64,000 bases of DNA from Bradyrhizobium nivariense (GCF_029846715.1 NZ_JARVWW010000022.1:1-64000), one strand, 5' to 3'. Counted from the stretch's first letter, positions 55,604 to 64,000 are shown. Notes: a model not told the origin generated them from the sequence alone. Program-made: numbers and translations.

Positions 55604-56734
55604 TCAACTTGGTTTCGGGAATCCCTGTGTGCTCGTAATCGCATCCACCAGCAGCACCGCGACCCCGCAGACGAGAGCGTCCGCACCGCGCCGGCCCACT
55701 AGCTGAATACTTGCGATTGTGCGGTCGCCCGGGATAGGCATGGACAGGGCCGGATGGCCGGACAGGTTGAACGGGCGCACTAATGCCGTGAGGTTGACGG
55801 ATGACCGATTCGCGCGGGCTTCGCTGAGCAGCGGCGGCTCGACCGGAAGTGTGGGGAGCACGAGGACATCACACTGCTCAAGTGCGGCATCGACTTCATC
55901 TTGGAACCTTGCGCGCACGACTTCGGCGTCCACGACTTGATCCGCAGTCGTTGTCGAAGCTGACCTTAGGCGCTGAGCAACGTCCTCACCTACCAAACCG
56001 GTGGTAATGAGGGGTCCGAAAGCAGCCCAGGTCTCAGCATTGATGATAGCGAGCCCGGCGGAAAAGGCCTCCTTCATTCCGGGAAGGACGACGGTACGCA
56101 ACGACAAGCACGAAGCCGCTAATGTCCGGGCGACGACGGTCGCGATGTCGGGGATGACGTCAACCGTTACAACACCAAGAACGGGAGTTCGCGGGCTTTC
56201 GATCGAGAAGTGCGGGTCGAGGATCTCCATGGCACGGGAAAGCCAGTGGACCGATGCAGCGAGCGGACCGACACAGTCGAGAGTTGTAGCCGCAGGGGCA
56301 ACACCGGCCCGGCTGATCCGGCCAAAGGTTGGCTTCAATCCGTAGACACCACAGCACGCGGCAGGAACCCGGATGGATCCGCCCGTGTCCGTGCCGAGCG
56401 CGAAATCCGCTTCTCCAGCAGCAACAGCGGCGGCCGAACCGCTCGACGATCCACCGGGGACGCGATCGGGATAGTGCGGATTGAGCGGCGTCCCCGTCCA
56501 GTCGTTGATGCCGGTGGCACCAAATGCCAGCTCGTGTAGATTGGTTTTGCCGACGATCACGCAGCCGGATTCGAGCAGCCGATGCACCACAAGCGCATGG
56601 CGTGTGGCTGGTTTGGCGTCGGCGAGAGCGCGCGAGCCGGCGGCCGTCGGTAGCCCGGCGAAGTCGATCGTATCCTTTACTGCCACACGCGCACCCGCAC
56701 GCCCGGGGTCGAGTCGTTTGATGAAGATATTCAC
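55604..56734 (-). CDS. Amidase (amidase-signature family)
   Basis: 376 residues from GTG 56734, chosen because CGGAG lies six bases upstream and because sequence further upstream is the inverted fragment of another gene. The Ser-Ser-Lys triad is visible: Lys in GARVAVKDTIDFAG, Ser in PGGSSSGSAAAVAAG and in GTDTGGSIRVPAACCG. It hydrolyses an amide to acid and ammonia; the substrate is unknown. It belongs to the short subfamily lacking the usual N-terminal helices. In this setting it could release an aromatic acid from its amide, as inference. Confidence 0.9.
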   Translation of the reverse strand: MNIFIKRLDPGRAGARVAVKDTIDFAGLPTAAGSRALADAKPATRHALVVHRLLESGCVIVGKTNLHELAFGATGINDWTGTPLNPHYPDRVPGGSSSGSAAAVAAGEADFALGTDTGGSIRVPAACCGVYGLKPTFGRISRAGVAPAATTLDCVGPLAASVHWLSRAMEILDPHFSIESPRTPVLGVVTVDVIPDIATVVARTLAASCLSLRTVVLPGMKEAFSAGLAIINAETWAAFGPLITTGLVGEDVAQRLRSASTTTADQVVDAEVVRARFQDEVDAALEQCDVLVLPTLPVEPPLLSEARANRSSVNLTALVRPFNLSGHPALSMPIPGDRTIASIQLVGRRGADALVCGVAVLLVDAITSTQGFPKPS

Positions 56735-56747
56735 GGCAGTCTCCGCA

Positions 56748-57099
56748 CTCCAAATGAGCGAATGGCGGGGTTTGATCGAGAAAATCTCGCAGGCGGATCC
56801 TTCGACCGGCTGGGTGGCAAGCTTCGGCGCGGCTGCGACCAATGTCGCGGCGATTCCCGAGCCGACGTTAGTTCACAGAACTCGGCCGGGCTGCGCTCAT
56901 CGCCCCCGAACGTCCGCGAAACCATGGCTCGGTAGACACCCAACTCTTGGAAGCGAGCGATGATGTCGGAAGGGACGTGGCGCTGGGCAGCAAACTCAAC
57001 GCGTCGCCAGCGAATATCGGCCAGGAGCGCAGCCAAGGCGCCATGGTCGCCGAGCGGACTGGCAGAGCACAGAGGGATGGGTCGGTGGATCTGATTCAT
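56748..57099 (-). pseudogene. Monooxygenase (paralogue of 42864) N-terminus with inverted segment
   Basis: Leftward from ATG 57099, 77 residues match the start of the protein at 42864: ALAALLADIRWRRVEFAAQR, HVPSDIIARFQELGVYRAMV, SRTFGGDERSPAEFCEL. The next expected part, LIEKISQADPSTGWVASFGA and ATNVAAIPEPTL, is present but reads on the plus strand at about 56768-56867. A segment of roughly 100 bases has therefore flipped in place, and everything beyond is lost to the amidase gene. Non-functional. Motif copy C lies upstream at 57246, as copy B does for the intact paralogue. Confidence 0.75.
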
Positions 57100-57245
57100 G
57101 CTCCCTCACCTAAGTTATTGTCGGCCAGCTCGAGGTTCGCGGCCTTACGAGCTGCGCACTATGGACAGACTTCATGGCTCCTCCGCTTCTTTCGGCATCA
57201 CACCCGACAGAGGCTGCGTATCCCGAGAGTTAAATGGATAACACA

Positions 57246-57267
57246 ATTAGTAGAACTTTCCAGCGAA
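57246..57267 (-). promoter_or_regulatory. Shared 22-bp motif, copy C (before monooxygenase pseudogene)
   Basis: On the minus strand it starts TTCGCTGGAAAG and ends ACTAAT; 18 of 22 positions agree with copy B. It lies 147 bases upstream of the pseudogene start. Having the same site before both paralogues argues that control region and gene were duplicated together. Confidence 0.6.
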
Positions 57268-57508
57268 TAATATAGTAGTCGGGCAGACGCTGGCATCCAT
57301 CCTGAAGTGCTTTTAGCACCGGGTAGATGGTGGATATGGCCATGCGGTCCGCACGCATTAGTCATCGCAGACGAACTGCGACGGGCCGGCCCCCTCAATT
57401 TGCGTAGATGAGAGATCGCAGCGCGACTCGTTGAGTGGCGACCGCTAACCGCCATCCAGCGTCCGCTGCTGCGGCCTGCGGTCGCAAGCGCGCATCCTGC
57501 GCCGACGA

Positions 57509-58507
57509 TCATGGTTTCGGTTCGCTCCGCACGAAATGGGGCATCAGATTGCGTTGCCGCAGCATGGCAACAAAATCGGCAAGGCGCCTCGTGCGATAAG
57601 CCGCAACATCGACACCGGCATAGTTATAGAAGCCCGCTCCGTCGCGCAGACCTCGCTTCTTTTCCACCATGTTGCGCCCGATGATTGGCGGCGCCGCAAA
57701 GCGATCGGCACCGACATGCTCGGCCAGGAAAGCGCTAGCATAGTGCAGAATGTCACCCCCACCCCAGTCTATGAACTCCAGAAGCCCGAGGACCGCAAAG
57801 CGCAAACCGAAGCCGACGCGGATGGCGGTATCGATATCCTCGGCAGAGGCAACGCCCTCCTCGACCATGCGCGCGGCCTCGTTCATCGCTAGTGCCTGGA
57901 TGCGTGGTATAATGTAGCCTGGGCCCTTGCAGACGACTGGCACCTTACCGATCGTGCACAGGATAGCTCGTAGCCGTGCTACCGTCTCGTCCGCTGTCTC
58001 GGCAGCAGGCGACAGTTCTACCAGCGGCATGAGATGCGCAGGATTCAGCCAGTGGGCGTTGAGGAAACGCTGCGGCTTTGAGACCATAGGGGACAGAATA
58101 TCCGGCGAGATAGTCGATGTGGTCGATGCAATGATGCAATCGGAGGGAACATGCTCCGACAGAAAGGCCAAGCATTCACGTTTCGCGTCCAACGTCTCCG
58201 GCACCCCTTCGAATAGCAGGACGGCCCTAGCGAGGACGCTAGGCGCCGTCTCGCGTCGAGCGACAAAAATGCGCGCCATGGCCGCTTCGACTGACGAGGC
58301 GTCGAGCACGTCGACGCTGGTGAGAAAGTCGAGGTCGCGCCGAATCTCCGCGCGGGCTTCGGCCTCCAGCGCGGAGAACGCATCTGCCCCACGCGGCTTC
58401 AGGTCGAAGAGGGTGACGGGATGGCCCGCTGCCGCGAAGGCCAGCGCGATGCCCCGCCCCATGCGTCCGGCACCTATGGCGCCAACGGGATTGAGATCAG
58501 TATCCAT
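57509..58507 (-). CDS. 3-hydroxyacyl-CoA-dehydrogenase-family protein
   Basis: 332 residues. N-terminal NAD domain: VGAIGAGRMGRGIALAFAAA (GxGxMG) and FDLKPR with Asp for NAD preference. Catalytic His-Glu pair: FLNAHWLNPAHLMPLVELSP. The C-terminal domain carries VCKGPGYIIPRIQALAMNEA and FIDWGGGDILHYASAF. The size and single C-terminal repeat resemble carnitine- or gulonate-3-dehydrogenase-like members rather than fatty-acid enzymes. Its start overlaps the opine-dehydrogenase-like gene by 11 bases, so both are made from one transcript. Confidence 0.88.
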   Translation of the reverse strand: MDTDLNPVGAIGAGRMGRGIALAFAAAGHPVTLFDLKPRGADAFSALEAEARAEIRRDLDFLTSVDVLDASSVEAAMARIFVARRETAPSVLARAVLLFEGVPETLDAKRECLAFLSEHVPSDCIIASTTSTISPDILSPMVSKPQRFLNAHWLNPAHLMPLVELSPAAETADETVARLRAILCTIGKVPVVCKGPGYIIPRIQALAMNEAARMVEEGVASAEDIDTAIRVGFGLRFAVLGLLEFIDWGGGDILHYASAFLAEHVGADRFAAPPIIGRNMVEKKRGLRDGAGFYNYAGVDVAAYRTRRLADFVAMLRQRNLMPHFVRSEPKP

Positions 58508-59579
58508 TGTGGAGGAAGTCCTTCATCGCCGCACGGTCGAGGCCCGCAAGGCCCAGATTCTCGAGAGTCCGGCCACGCGCATACAGATCCTCGCCGACGA
58601 TGGCGGAGGCGATGGCGAGGAGACCGGAGCCAACCGGCGTGGGCTGCCCCGCCCAGCGCCCGATTGACACGATCATGCTGAGGCCGAGTGCGGTGTCTTC
58701 CCGCATGTAACGGTGCGTCTTGAGGTCGATCGTTTCTCGCCAGTCGCCACTATCAGTCAGCTTCTCATGCGCGGCGTTGCCGTACATCCACTCCTCGCCA
58801 TCTTTAGAATAATGGTCGGCGAGCGGGAAGTGCGGCGCGCGATAGGACAACGCCTCGCGCACCGCGATACGCTCGTTGTCGAGTGCGGTGGTGACGGCAC
58901 GGATAGAAGGCTGCGTACCCTCATTGTGTATGTCCCAGGCCGGGAAGTGCTCCAGAGGCCCGGCGTTCATCATGATGAGCGGCGGGTGAATGATCGGCCC
59001 TGCGTTCATTAGGCCGCCCGACAGCGCATCATCGATACGCTCGATCGCTGGATAGACCTGCTCCAGCACCGAAAAGGCATGCTCTGCATTCTTCGACGGG
59101 AATACGCCGGTCGGCAGACGGGTGGCGTAGACGCTAACAACGATCTCTGCAGGACCATGCTTGCGGACGAGATAGGGCAGCGTCCCCGTCTCGGCGAAGC
59201 TGACATCTGCCGAATTGCCTAAGTCCCGCGCCTGCTTGGCGAAGAGGATGGAGCCTAGTGTTCCGGGAGGCAGGAACACTACTTGCCCGTCTCGCCAGTA
59301 GGGCGCGGTTGCAACCGCCAGCCCCCCATGTGCGAGAGCCGGAAGCGGTATTACGATCGCCTCGGTCGACGTGACGGCCTCCGCTAGCGACGAGGTCGGA
59401 TGCGCGATGGCAACGTCGCGGCTGCCTTTGAAATCGCGTACGCGGATCGTGCGGCTCTTGATGACGGGGGCAAAATCTTCGAGATCCCGGCGCCAGAACC
59501 ACACCTCGTGGCCATTCTCACTTAGTTCCGCTGCTGCCGCGTAACAGCCATGTCCGCCACCTAAAACTGCGACACGCAT
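58497..59579 (-). CDS. NAD/NADP octopine/nopaline dehydrogenase family protein
   Basis: 360 residues with ACAGGAGACGA before the ATG. The Rossmann start is RVAVLGGGHGCYAAAAELSE with GHEVWFWRR. The opine dehydrogenase C-terminal domain follows: GLMNAGPIIHPPLIMMNAGP, LEHFPAWDIHNEGTQPSIRA (the conserved His region). These enzymes reductively join an amino acid and a 2-oxo acid, or run in reverse to degrade the product. It lies between the MFS transporter and the hydroxyacyl dehydrogenase; import and oxidation of an opine-like or hydroxy-acid conjugate is a possible role. Confidence 0.86.
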   Translation of the reverse strand: MRVAVLGGGHGCYAAAAELSENGHEVWFWRRDLEDFAPVIKSRTIRVRDFKGSRDVAIAHPTSSLAEAVTSTEAIVIPLPALAHGGLAVATAPYWRDGQVVFLPPGTLGSILFAKQARDLGNSADVSFAETGTLPYLVRKHGPAEIVVSVYATRLPTGVFPSKNAEHAFSVLEQVYPAIERIDDALSGGLMNAGPIIHPPLIMMNAGPLEHFPAWDIHNEGTQPSIRAVTTALDNERIAVREALSYRAPHFPLADHYSKDGEEWMYGNAAHEKLTDSGDWRETIDLKTHRYMREDTALGLSMIVSIGRWAGQPTPVGSGLLAIASAIVGEDLYARGRTLENLGLAGLDRAAMKDFLHNGY

Positions 59580-59685
59580 GATGATCGTCTCCTGTTAATC
59601 TGAAGTGTTAGAAAGAGCCTGAGGCAGGGCGCCGGCACCAGTTGTCTGTTTTAGGAGCCCCGCGCGCTATCCGAGGCAAATGCCG

Positions 59686-60972
59686 TCAGTTGGGAAAGGC
59701 GGCGAAGGGCTTACGCCCTAAGACAAGGATGAGGATAGCGAGCACCGAGGCGCCACTCGCCACTACGCCGATCGACGCCGCAACGCCCGCCGTCTTGCCG
59801 AACACATTATCGTTGAGAAGCCCTACCAGCAGGGACCCAACGGTCAGACCGATAAGTGAATTGCTGCACAGGAAGATGGCCGAGACGCGCGAGCGCATCT
59901 GCGGCGGCGCGGCGATCTGCATGACGGCGGTCGAGGGGGGCATCGGGAAGGATGCGAAGAACAGCGCTACTGTCACCAGCGCCACGCCCACCGGCAGACT
60001 CGACGCCAGAGGCAGTACGGCGGCGGGCAGAACCGTGCCGGCAGCACCGATCATGCCGGTCAGGAACGGCGCGTCGCGGCGCCCCGCACGGGTCAGATAG
60101 TCCATCAGCCAGCCGCTCGTCAGGACGCCGCCGCCGCCAGCGAAAATCGCTACGAAGCCGAGCCACAGGCCGCTCGATCCCGGCGTGAGGCCGAAGCTGC
60201 GCATCAGATAGGCAGGCGTCCATCCCAGAATCGCGAACAGCGCCATCGCCGTAAAGGTGAACCCGAAAATATGGGGCAGGAAGATCGCGCGCCGCTCCCA
60301 GATTAGCCGGAGCACAGCACCGAAGCTCGGCATTCCGTCTTTTCCGCGCCGGTCAGCAGGGACTGGCTCTTTCACGGTCAGCCAGACGAGCGCCGCGAGG
60401 AGTAGGCCCGGCGCGCCCACGATCAGGAAGACGAGCTGCCAAGGACGGAAGGCCATGCCCAATAGTAGCGTTTCTTGCTTGTAGCTCACCAGCGCAATAA
60501 CGGTGCCACCGACCAGAAAGGCAGTACCAGCTCCGAGGAAGGAACCGATCGAATAGTCGCGCGGAAACAGGTCGCCGATCAGGGAATACGTGGCGGGAGT
60601 CAGAGCGGCCTCCCCTCCCCCCACCAGGACACGTGCTAAGAAGAGCGCAAGGAAGCCGGCGGCCATGCCGCAGGCAGCTGTGGCAATGCTCCACAAGCCG
60701 ATCCCAACGGCGATGACGAGCGGCCGTGATACCCGATCGGAAAGGCTGGCGATCGGTATCCCCATCGTCGCGTAGAAGATGGAGAACGCCAAGCCACTCA
60801 GGAGACCGAACTGGGTATCATTGATATGTAAGTCTGCCTGGATGGGGCTGATAAGCAACGACAGGATCTGCCGGTCGATGAACGACATAATATAGGCGAA
60901 CATACAGACGATGACGACGTACCAGGCGCGCCCTTCGGACGCGCTATCGCTCGCTGTGAGCGGTTGGGGCAT
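59686..60972 (-). CDS. MFS transporter (spinster-like)
   Basis: 428 residues; ATG 60972 was chosen because GGGAGGGCTCG precedes it. The frame stays open far upstream but with implausible composition. Twelve hydrophobic helices; the first loop signature is YATMGIPIASLSDRVSRPLV, and FLARVLVGGGEAALTPATYS and GWLMDYLTRAGRRDAPF mark the two halves. IMSFIDRQILSLLISPIQAD in helix 1 is typical of the spinster/hexuronate-like branch. Inner-membrane carrier, probably for the substrate of the next two dehydrogenases; the actual solute is unknown. Confidence 0.9.
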   Translation of the reverse strand: MPQPLTASDSASEGRAWYVVIVCMFAYIMSFIDRQILSLLISPIQADLHINDTQFGLLSGLAFSIFYATMGIPIASLSDRVSRPLVIAVGIGLWSIATAACGMAAGFLALFLARVLVGGGEAALTPATYSLIGDLFPRDYSIGSFLGAGTAFLVGGTVIALVSYKQETLLLGMAFRPWQLVFLIVGAPGLLLAALVWLTVKEPVPADRRGKDGMPSFGAVLRLIWERRAIFLPHIFGFTFTAMALFAILGWTPAYLMRSFGLTPGSSGLWLGFVAIFAGGGGVLTSGWLMDYLTRAGRRDAPFLTGMIGAAGTVLPAAVLPLASSLPVGVALVTVALFFASFPMPPSTAVMQIAAPPQMRSRVSAIFLCSNSLIGLTVGSLLVGLLNDNVFGKTAGVAASIGVVASGASVLAILILVLGRKPFAAFPN

Positions 60973-61404
60973 CGAGCCCTCCCGCCTGTTGTTCAGCGAA
61001 AACGGCAGTCGCCCACGCCCTAGCTGCGCGACCGGCCAGTTCAACACTTTCAGGGCCGCACGACGGGGAATTCCAATTGTTGAAGTCGCCTCGTTATCTT
61101 TCCGCATCAGCCATTTCTTCCTATTTCTATTTTTTGAATGCGTCGTGGCGCCCAGCTTCGAACTGTCGTGCGCCCGGGTATTTTTTATCGTGGTCCATGC
61201 TGCGCCTCCGAAGGAGCCCTGGCGTTCGAGATGGCTCGAATAGCTAGGACGTCCCCAACTGCACGAGTGGCGAGACATCGTGCAAGAGAAGCATGAAGTA
61301 CGTTTCAATCGAAAAATCGCGCGAAAATTATAATAAGTCAAGAGAGCTTTCTTGGCGACCGCCCCGGCCAGAGGCGCGTCGCTAGTCGCAAGCCGGGAAG
61401 CTGC
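60973..61404. other. Intergenic, no gene recognised
   Basis: About 430 bases upstream of the MFS gene. It contains an AT-rich stretch near 61110-61140 and another near 61310-61345, either of which could hold its promoter. I could not make a defensible -35/-10 assignment. Confidence 0.35.
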
Positions 61405-62265
61405 TCAGGCCCTACGATTCTCGCTCTGATATCTGCCTTGCTGCCTGCAACAGACGATGTGGTGCCGGATTGTTATTGTCAGGGCACCATACCGCACTGA
61501 ACGGAAGGCGGTCGGCAAACAAGCGGTCGATAAATCGTCAGCGTGATCCCCCGCTCCATTGCCGCTATCGCAACAACGTATCGCGGCGGACGGCATGTCG
61601 CTCCACCGACGGATGATGGCCGAGTTCTGGGAGATGTTTCACGACATAGTCTTGGATTTCAGGCCCTGGCGCTGCCTCGCTGAGGATAAAGGTCTCATCG
61701 CGGAGATCTGCCCATCGAATCTCGTCGCGTCGCGAAGTTCATGCGATAACGGCAATACGACAAGACGCGCTCGCGCCAAAGCCTCTCGGCTTTGCATCGC
61801 TGCAGCGCCGGCTGACCTGTAACAAAATCCTACATCACTAAGATGGCGCCGCACTGCGGCGATTTTCTTCGCCGGCGGGGCTTCAACGAAGTCCAGATGA
61901 ATTCCCGAGTTTGCAGCTGCAAAGCCTTTGAACAGGTCGGCTAGAAACACCGGGGCGAGCGAAGTGGAAAGACCCACTCGGACGGCACCATCGCCGCCTT
62001 TCGCTATAGCGCTGGCATCCGTTGCTGCGTACCCGACATTGTCGACCGCCCGCTGCACACGATTGTCGAACTTTCGGCCGGCGCGGGTGAGTTTGACACC
62101 GTGGTGTCTCGAATGAATAGCGACGTACCGAGTTAAGCCTCTAATTAAGTCGGCAACGCGCCTGCTGATCGCCGATTCGGCACATGTAACATGTGCCGCC
62201 CTTCTGAAGCTTCCGTGTTCCGCCGCAGCGACAACATAGCGAAGGTGGCGCAGTTCTATGTGCAC
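61405..62265 (-). pseudogene. LysR-family regulator, frameshifted
   Basis: The first frame gives ELRHLRYVVAAAEHGSFRRA, AHVTCAESAISRRVADL (HTH), VKLTRAGRKFDNRVQRAVDN and GAVRVGLSTSLAPVFLADLF. After GQISAMR (near 61680) the frame shifts to FILSEAAPGPEIQDYVVKHL, PELGHHPSVERHAVRRDTLL, then stops; LPFSAVWCPDNNN appears in yet another frame. A stretch after the HTH also departs from the family. Non-functional. It is a different branch from the CatR-like protein at 50569. Confidence 0.75.
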
Positions 62266-62557
62266 GACCTTTCTCCCGCGCAGAGTGGTTCTCGCGAAAC
62301 AATACGCAACTTACTGTACTTTTCAATCCACTATTCGAATATTTCAGATAATCGGATCGAACCCAGATCGGCGACGGTTGCCGAAATAGCACTCGTCGAT
62401 TCAGTGCGACCTGGCAGCTTCATAGTTGAGAAAGCAGGTGCGCTAGGTATACACCATGAGTCCGTGGCAACCCGCCGCGGAAATATAAATCTTCGATGCT
62501 TCGGGGCATCGAGGCAATTGGGATGTCACGAGTCTCGATCAAGGGTGAGCACCGAAT

Positions 62558-63031
62558 ATGCGGCAAAAGGCAAAAAGTCGAATTAGGCTCGATCCTTCCG
62601 ATGCCAAGCACGACTACCACGAATCGCCATTTTATGACATGGCTCGCATGATTGGGCTCTATCACCAGAAGCTCGATGCGGCCCTGAAGCCGATCGGGAT
62701 CGATGCGCCACGTTGGCGTGTTCTTTGCATTCTACAAAAATACCAGTCAGCGACGGTAACTAAAATCTCGGTAGAGGCGGTCACTAAGATGTCGACCATG
62801 GCGAAAATTGTTCAGCGCATGACCCTGCAGGGCCTTGTCGTCACGCGCGCGTCGGCAGAGGACGCGCGCTCCACAGAAGTACGCCTCACGGAGAAGGGAC
62901 TTCGGATGCTGGAGGTGTCATCGAAGAAGGTCAGCATAATCAACAGGCAGGTGTTTTCAGGCGTTTCCGATCGCGATGTCGACCTTATCACCTTGATCAG
63001 CCGCAAAGCCTACGCAAATCTCGCTCCGTGA
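62558..63031 (+). CDS. MarR-family transcriptional regulator
   Basis: 157 residues. Winged helix: LDAALKPIGIDAPRWRVLCI, VTKISVEAVTKMSTMAKIVQ, RMTLQGLVVTRASAEDARST, EVRLTEKGLRML. It is a paralogue of the MarR at 42023, sharing ESPFY near the N-terminus, MAKI/MAKT in the recognition helix region and DARSTEVR in the wing. It sits at the end of the second, decayed aromatic module, as the other does at the start of the intact one. No strong ribosome binding site; the start is likely but not certain. It could bind the same 22-bp motif. Confidence 0.88.
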   Translation: MRQKAKSRIRLDPSDAKHDYHESPFYDMARMIGLYHQKLDAALKPIGIDAPRWRVLCILQKYQSATVTKISVEAVTKMSTMAKIVQRMTLQGLVVTRASAEDARSTEVRLTEKGLRMLEVSSKKVSIINRQVFSGVSDRDVDLITLISRKAYANLAP

Positions 63032-63132
63032 CGAGATGCGCGAGAGCCTGCCTTGTACGCCTGCTTCCTTCGACAGGCCCCACCATCCTGCGCGATACTT
63101 TTCCCGTGCTATTGGATGGAAGAGCAGCCCTA

Positions 63133-63288
63133 CTAATCCGGCCATCTTGGAGAGCAGCCGCGACTCGAGGTGGGACCGGCCTTCTTCGCCGCACGCAGTA
63201 CTTGATTGATGAAGCTCTTCGGCTTTGGCGCTCGCGTGTCGCGAATGCGGCCAGGCCGGATGCGTAAATCGCTCTCGCCCGCGCTCAT
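63133..63288 (-). pseudogene. Relaxase/mobilisation protein, N-terminal remnant
   Basis: From ATG 63288: MSAGESDLRIRPGRIRDTRA, then KSFINQVLRAAKKAGPTSSR. The RIRPGRIR and FINQVLxAAxKAG blocks are the usual start of the VirD2-like (DUF3363) relaxases found on rhizobial mobile elements. After about 50 residues the frame is lost and stops follow. No relaxase catalytic motif remains. Mark of a former conjugative or mobilisable element at this edge. Confidence 0.55.
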
Positions 63289-63481
63289 GGCAAAGGCTCC
63301 GCGAGCGTGAAATCGCGGACCGTGCCGAAAACACAACTGACATCTTTCAGGTACATGTCGCGCTCAGCGTGCTCGGTATCCGACCAATCCTGACCTGACC
63401 GAGTGAGGCAGAGACTCTCGTTCGGAAGTACTCGGATACGAAGCCCATCGCGGATATGACGCACTGCCCCAACCGGCGACA

Positions 63482-64000
63482 TCTCGCTCGTCTACATACT
63501 CGCCCGTCTGGGAGTCGAAGCCGTAGGCGTACGACTTGTTTCTCGAGGACCTTGCCGACGATCACCGAGCCGTCTTCACCGGCGTTGATCGCGATCTGGC
63601 GAGCGGGCGCGGAGAGCGTCTTGCGCACGATCTCGACACCGGTCTTCTGGTCGTCGTTCTTGGTGCGCAGGCCCTTGAGCTGCTCGGAGGCACGGAGCAG
63701 GGCGCCGCCGCCGCCGGGACGATGCCTTTCTCGACGGCCGCACGGGTCGCATGCATCGCGTCATCAACCCGATCCTTGCGCTCCTTCACCTCGACCTCGG
63801 TCGCGCCGCCGACGCGGATCACCGCGACGCCGCCTGCGAGCTTGGCAAGGCCCTCCTGGAGCTTCTCACGGTCGTAGCCCGAGGTGGTCTCCTCGATCTG
63901 CGCCTTGATCTGGGCCACGTGCGCCTCGATGTCGGCCTTCTTACCGGCGCCGTTGATGATCGTGGTGTTCTCCTTGTCGATCATCGTCCTGGAGCATGGC
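63482..64000 (-). pseudogene. groEL internal fragment, frameshifted, runs off the window
   Basis: The main frame gives MIDKENTTIINGAGKKADIE, AHVAQIKAQIEETTSGYDRE, KLAGGVAVIRVGGATEVEVK and DDAMHATRAAVEKGIVP, the middle of a GroEL chaperonin (about residues 325-420). A shift near 63715 gives RTKNDDQKTGVEIVRKTLSA and PARQIAINAGEDGSVIVGKV. A third frame gives SYAYGFDSQTGEYVDE, where similarity ends near 63482. The C-terminal 60 or so residues are absent. At the window edge the frame before MIDKEN already looks disturbed. Confidence 0.8.

Noticed and set aside
57198..57512. 104-codon minus-strand frame starting right at the stop of the hydroxyacyl-dehydrogenase-like gene
   Set aside because: No recognisable domain and Ser/Arg-rich composition. 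It contains the 22-bp motif, which suggests a control region rather than a gene.
61639..62265. Intact LysR gene of 208 residues
   Set aside because: The protein loses the LysR pattern after residue 190 and the correct continuation lies in another frame, so it is a pseudogene.
62191..62586. 131-codon plus-strand frame before the second MarR gene
   Set aside because: It overlaps the MarR start and the LysR pseudogene promoter side, and has no family features.

Overview
The window looks like an accessory, catabolism-rich stretch of a Bradyrhizobium-type alphaproteobacterial chromosome. This rests on high GC content, rhizobial-style PrkA, GroEL and hypothetical proteins, and a rhizobial palindromic repeat at 35809-35905. 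The genus is an inference; there is no rRNA or other marker gene in the window.

Region by region. 1-11200 is a decayed zone: an IS3 transposase tail, small hypothetical proteins, an orphan prkA abutting a group II intron maturase remnant, a frameshifted osmC, an Mth938-domain protein, a wrecked alpha/beta hydrolase, and a TetR/VOC divergent pair with a perfect 17-bp palindrome between them. 11998-24163 is a coherent catabolic locus. It holds an unusual IclR regulator fused to an SMP-30-like domain, an enolase-superfamily enzyme, an NAD-dependent epimerase/dehydrogenase, an RraA-like aldolase, a SnoaL-like protein, an AroE-like dehydrogenase, an Ldh-family reductase, two solute-binding proteins with a polar-amino-acid-type ABC transporter, and an aldose 1-epimerase. 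The same operator-like palindrome (TCTCAC-N3-GTGAGA) stands before the second and third transcription units. 24066-36800 mixes a recombinase remnant, a PaoABC-like molybdenum hydroxylase trio, a truncated CoA-transferase next to a broken HMG-CoA-lyase-like gene and a GntR regulator, remnants of a repeat-rich surface protein and a MarR gene, a hydrolase and a LuxR regulator.

36847-62600 is an aromatic-compound region. It contains a Liv-type ABC transporter with LivH, LivM and LivG fused in one 952-aa protein, a MarR regulator, and an upper pathway: acyl-CoA-dehydrogenase-fold monooxygenase, Rieske dioxygenase alpha and beta, SDR, FMN/2Fe-2S reductase, flavin reductase and SnoaL-like proteins. 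A catechol ortho-cleavage set follows (LysR, catA, catC, catB, plus a second catA with three frameshifts). Next come a flavin reductase fused to a TetR-like C-terminal domain, an amidase, a second monooxygenase that is a pseudogene with an internally inverted segment, a 3-hydroxyacyl-CoA-dehydrogenase-like protein, an opine-dehydrogenase-like protein, an MFS transporter and a second MarR. A 22-bp motif recurs upstream of livJ, of the intact monooxygenase and of the pseudogenised paralogue, with a weaker copy before catB. It ties uptake, ring attack and catechol cleavage into one probable MarR regulon.

The right edge (63133-64000) holds a relaxase N-terminal remnant and an internal groEL fragment, consistent with a junction of mobile DNA. 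Pseudogenes and element scraps are frequent throughout. Some single-base frameshifts could be sequence errors rather than real decay.
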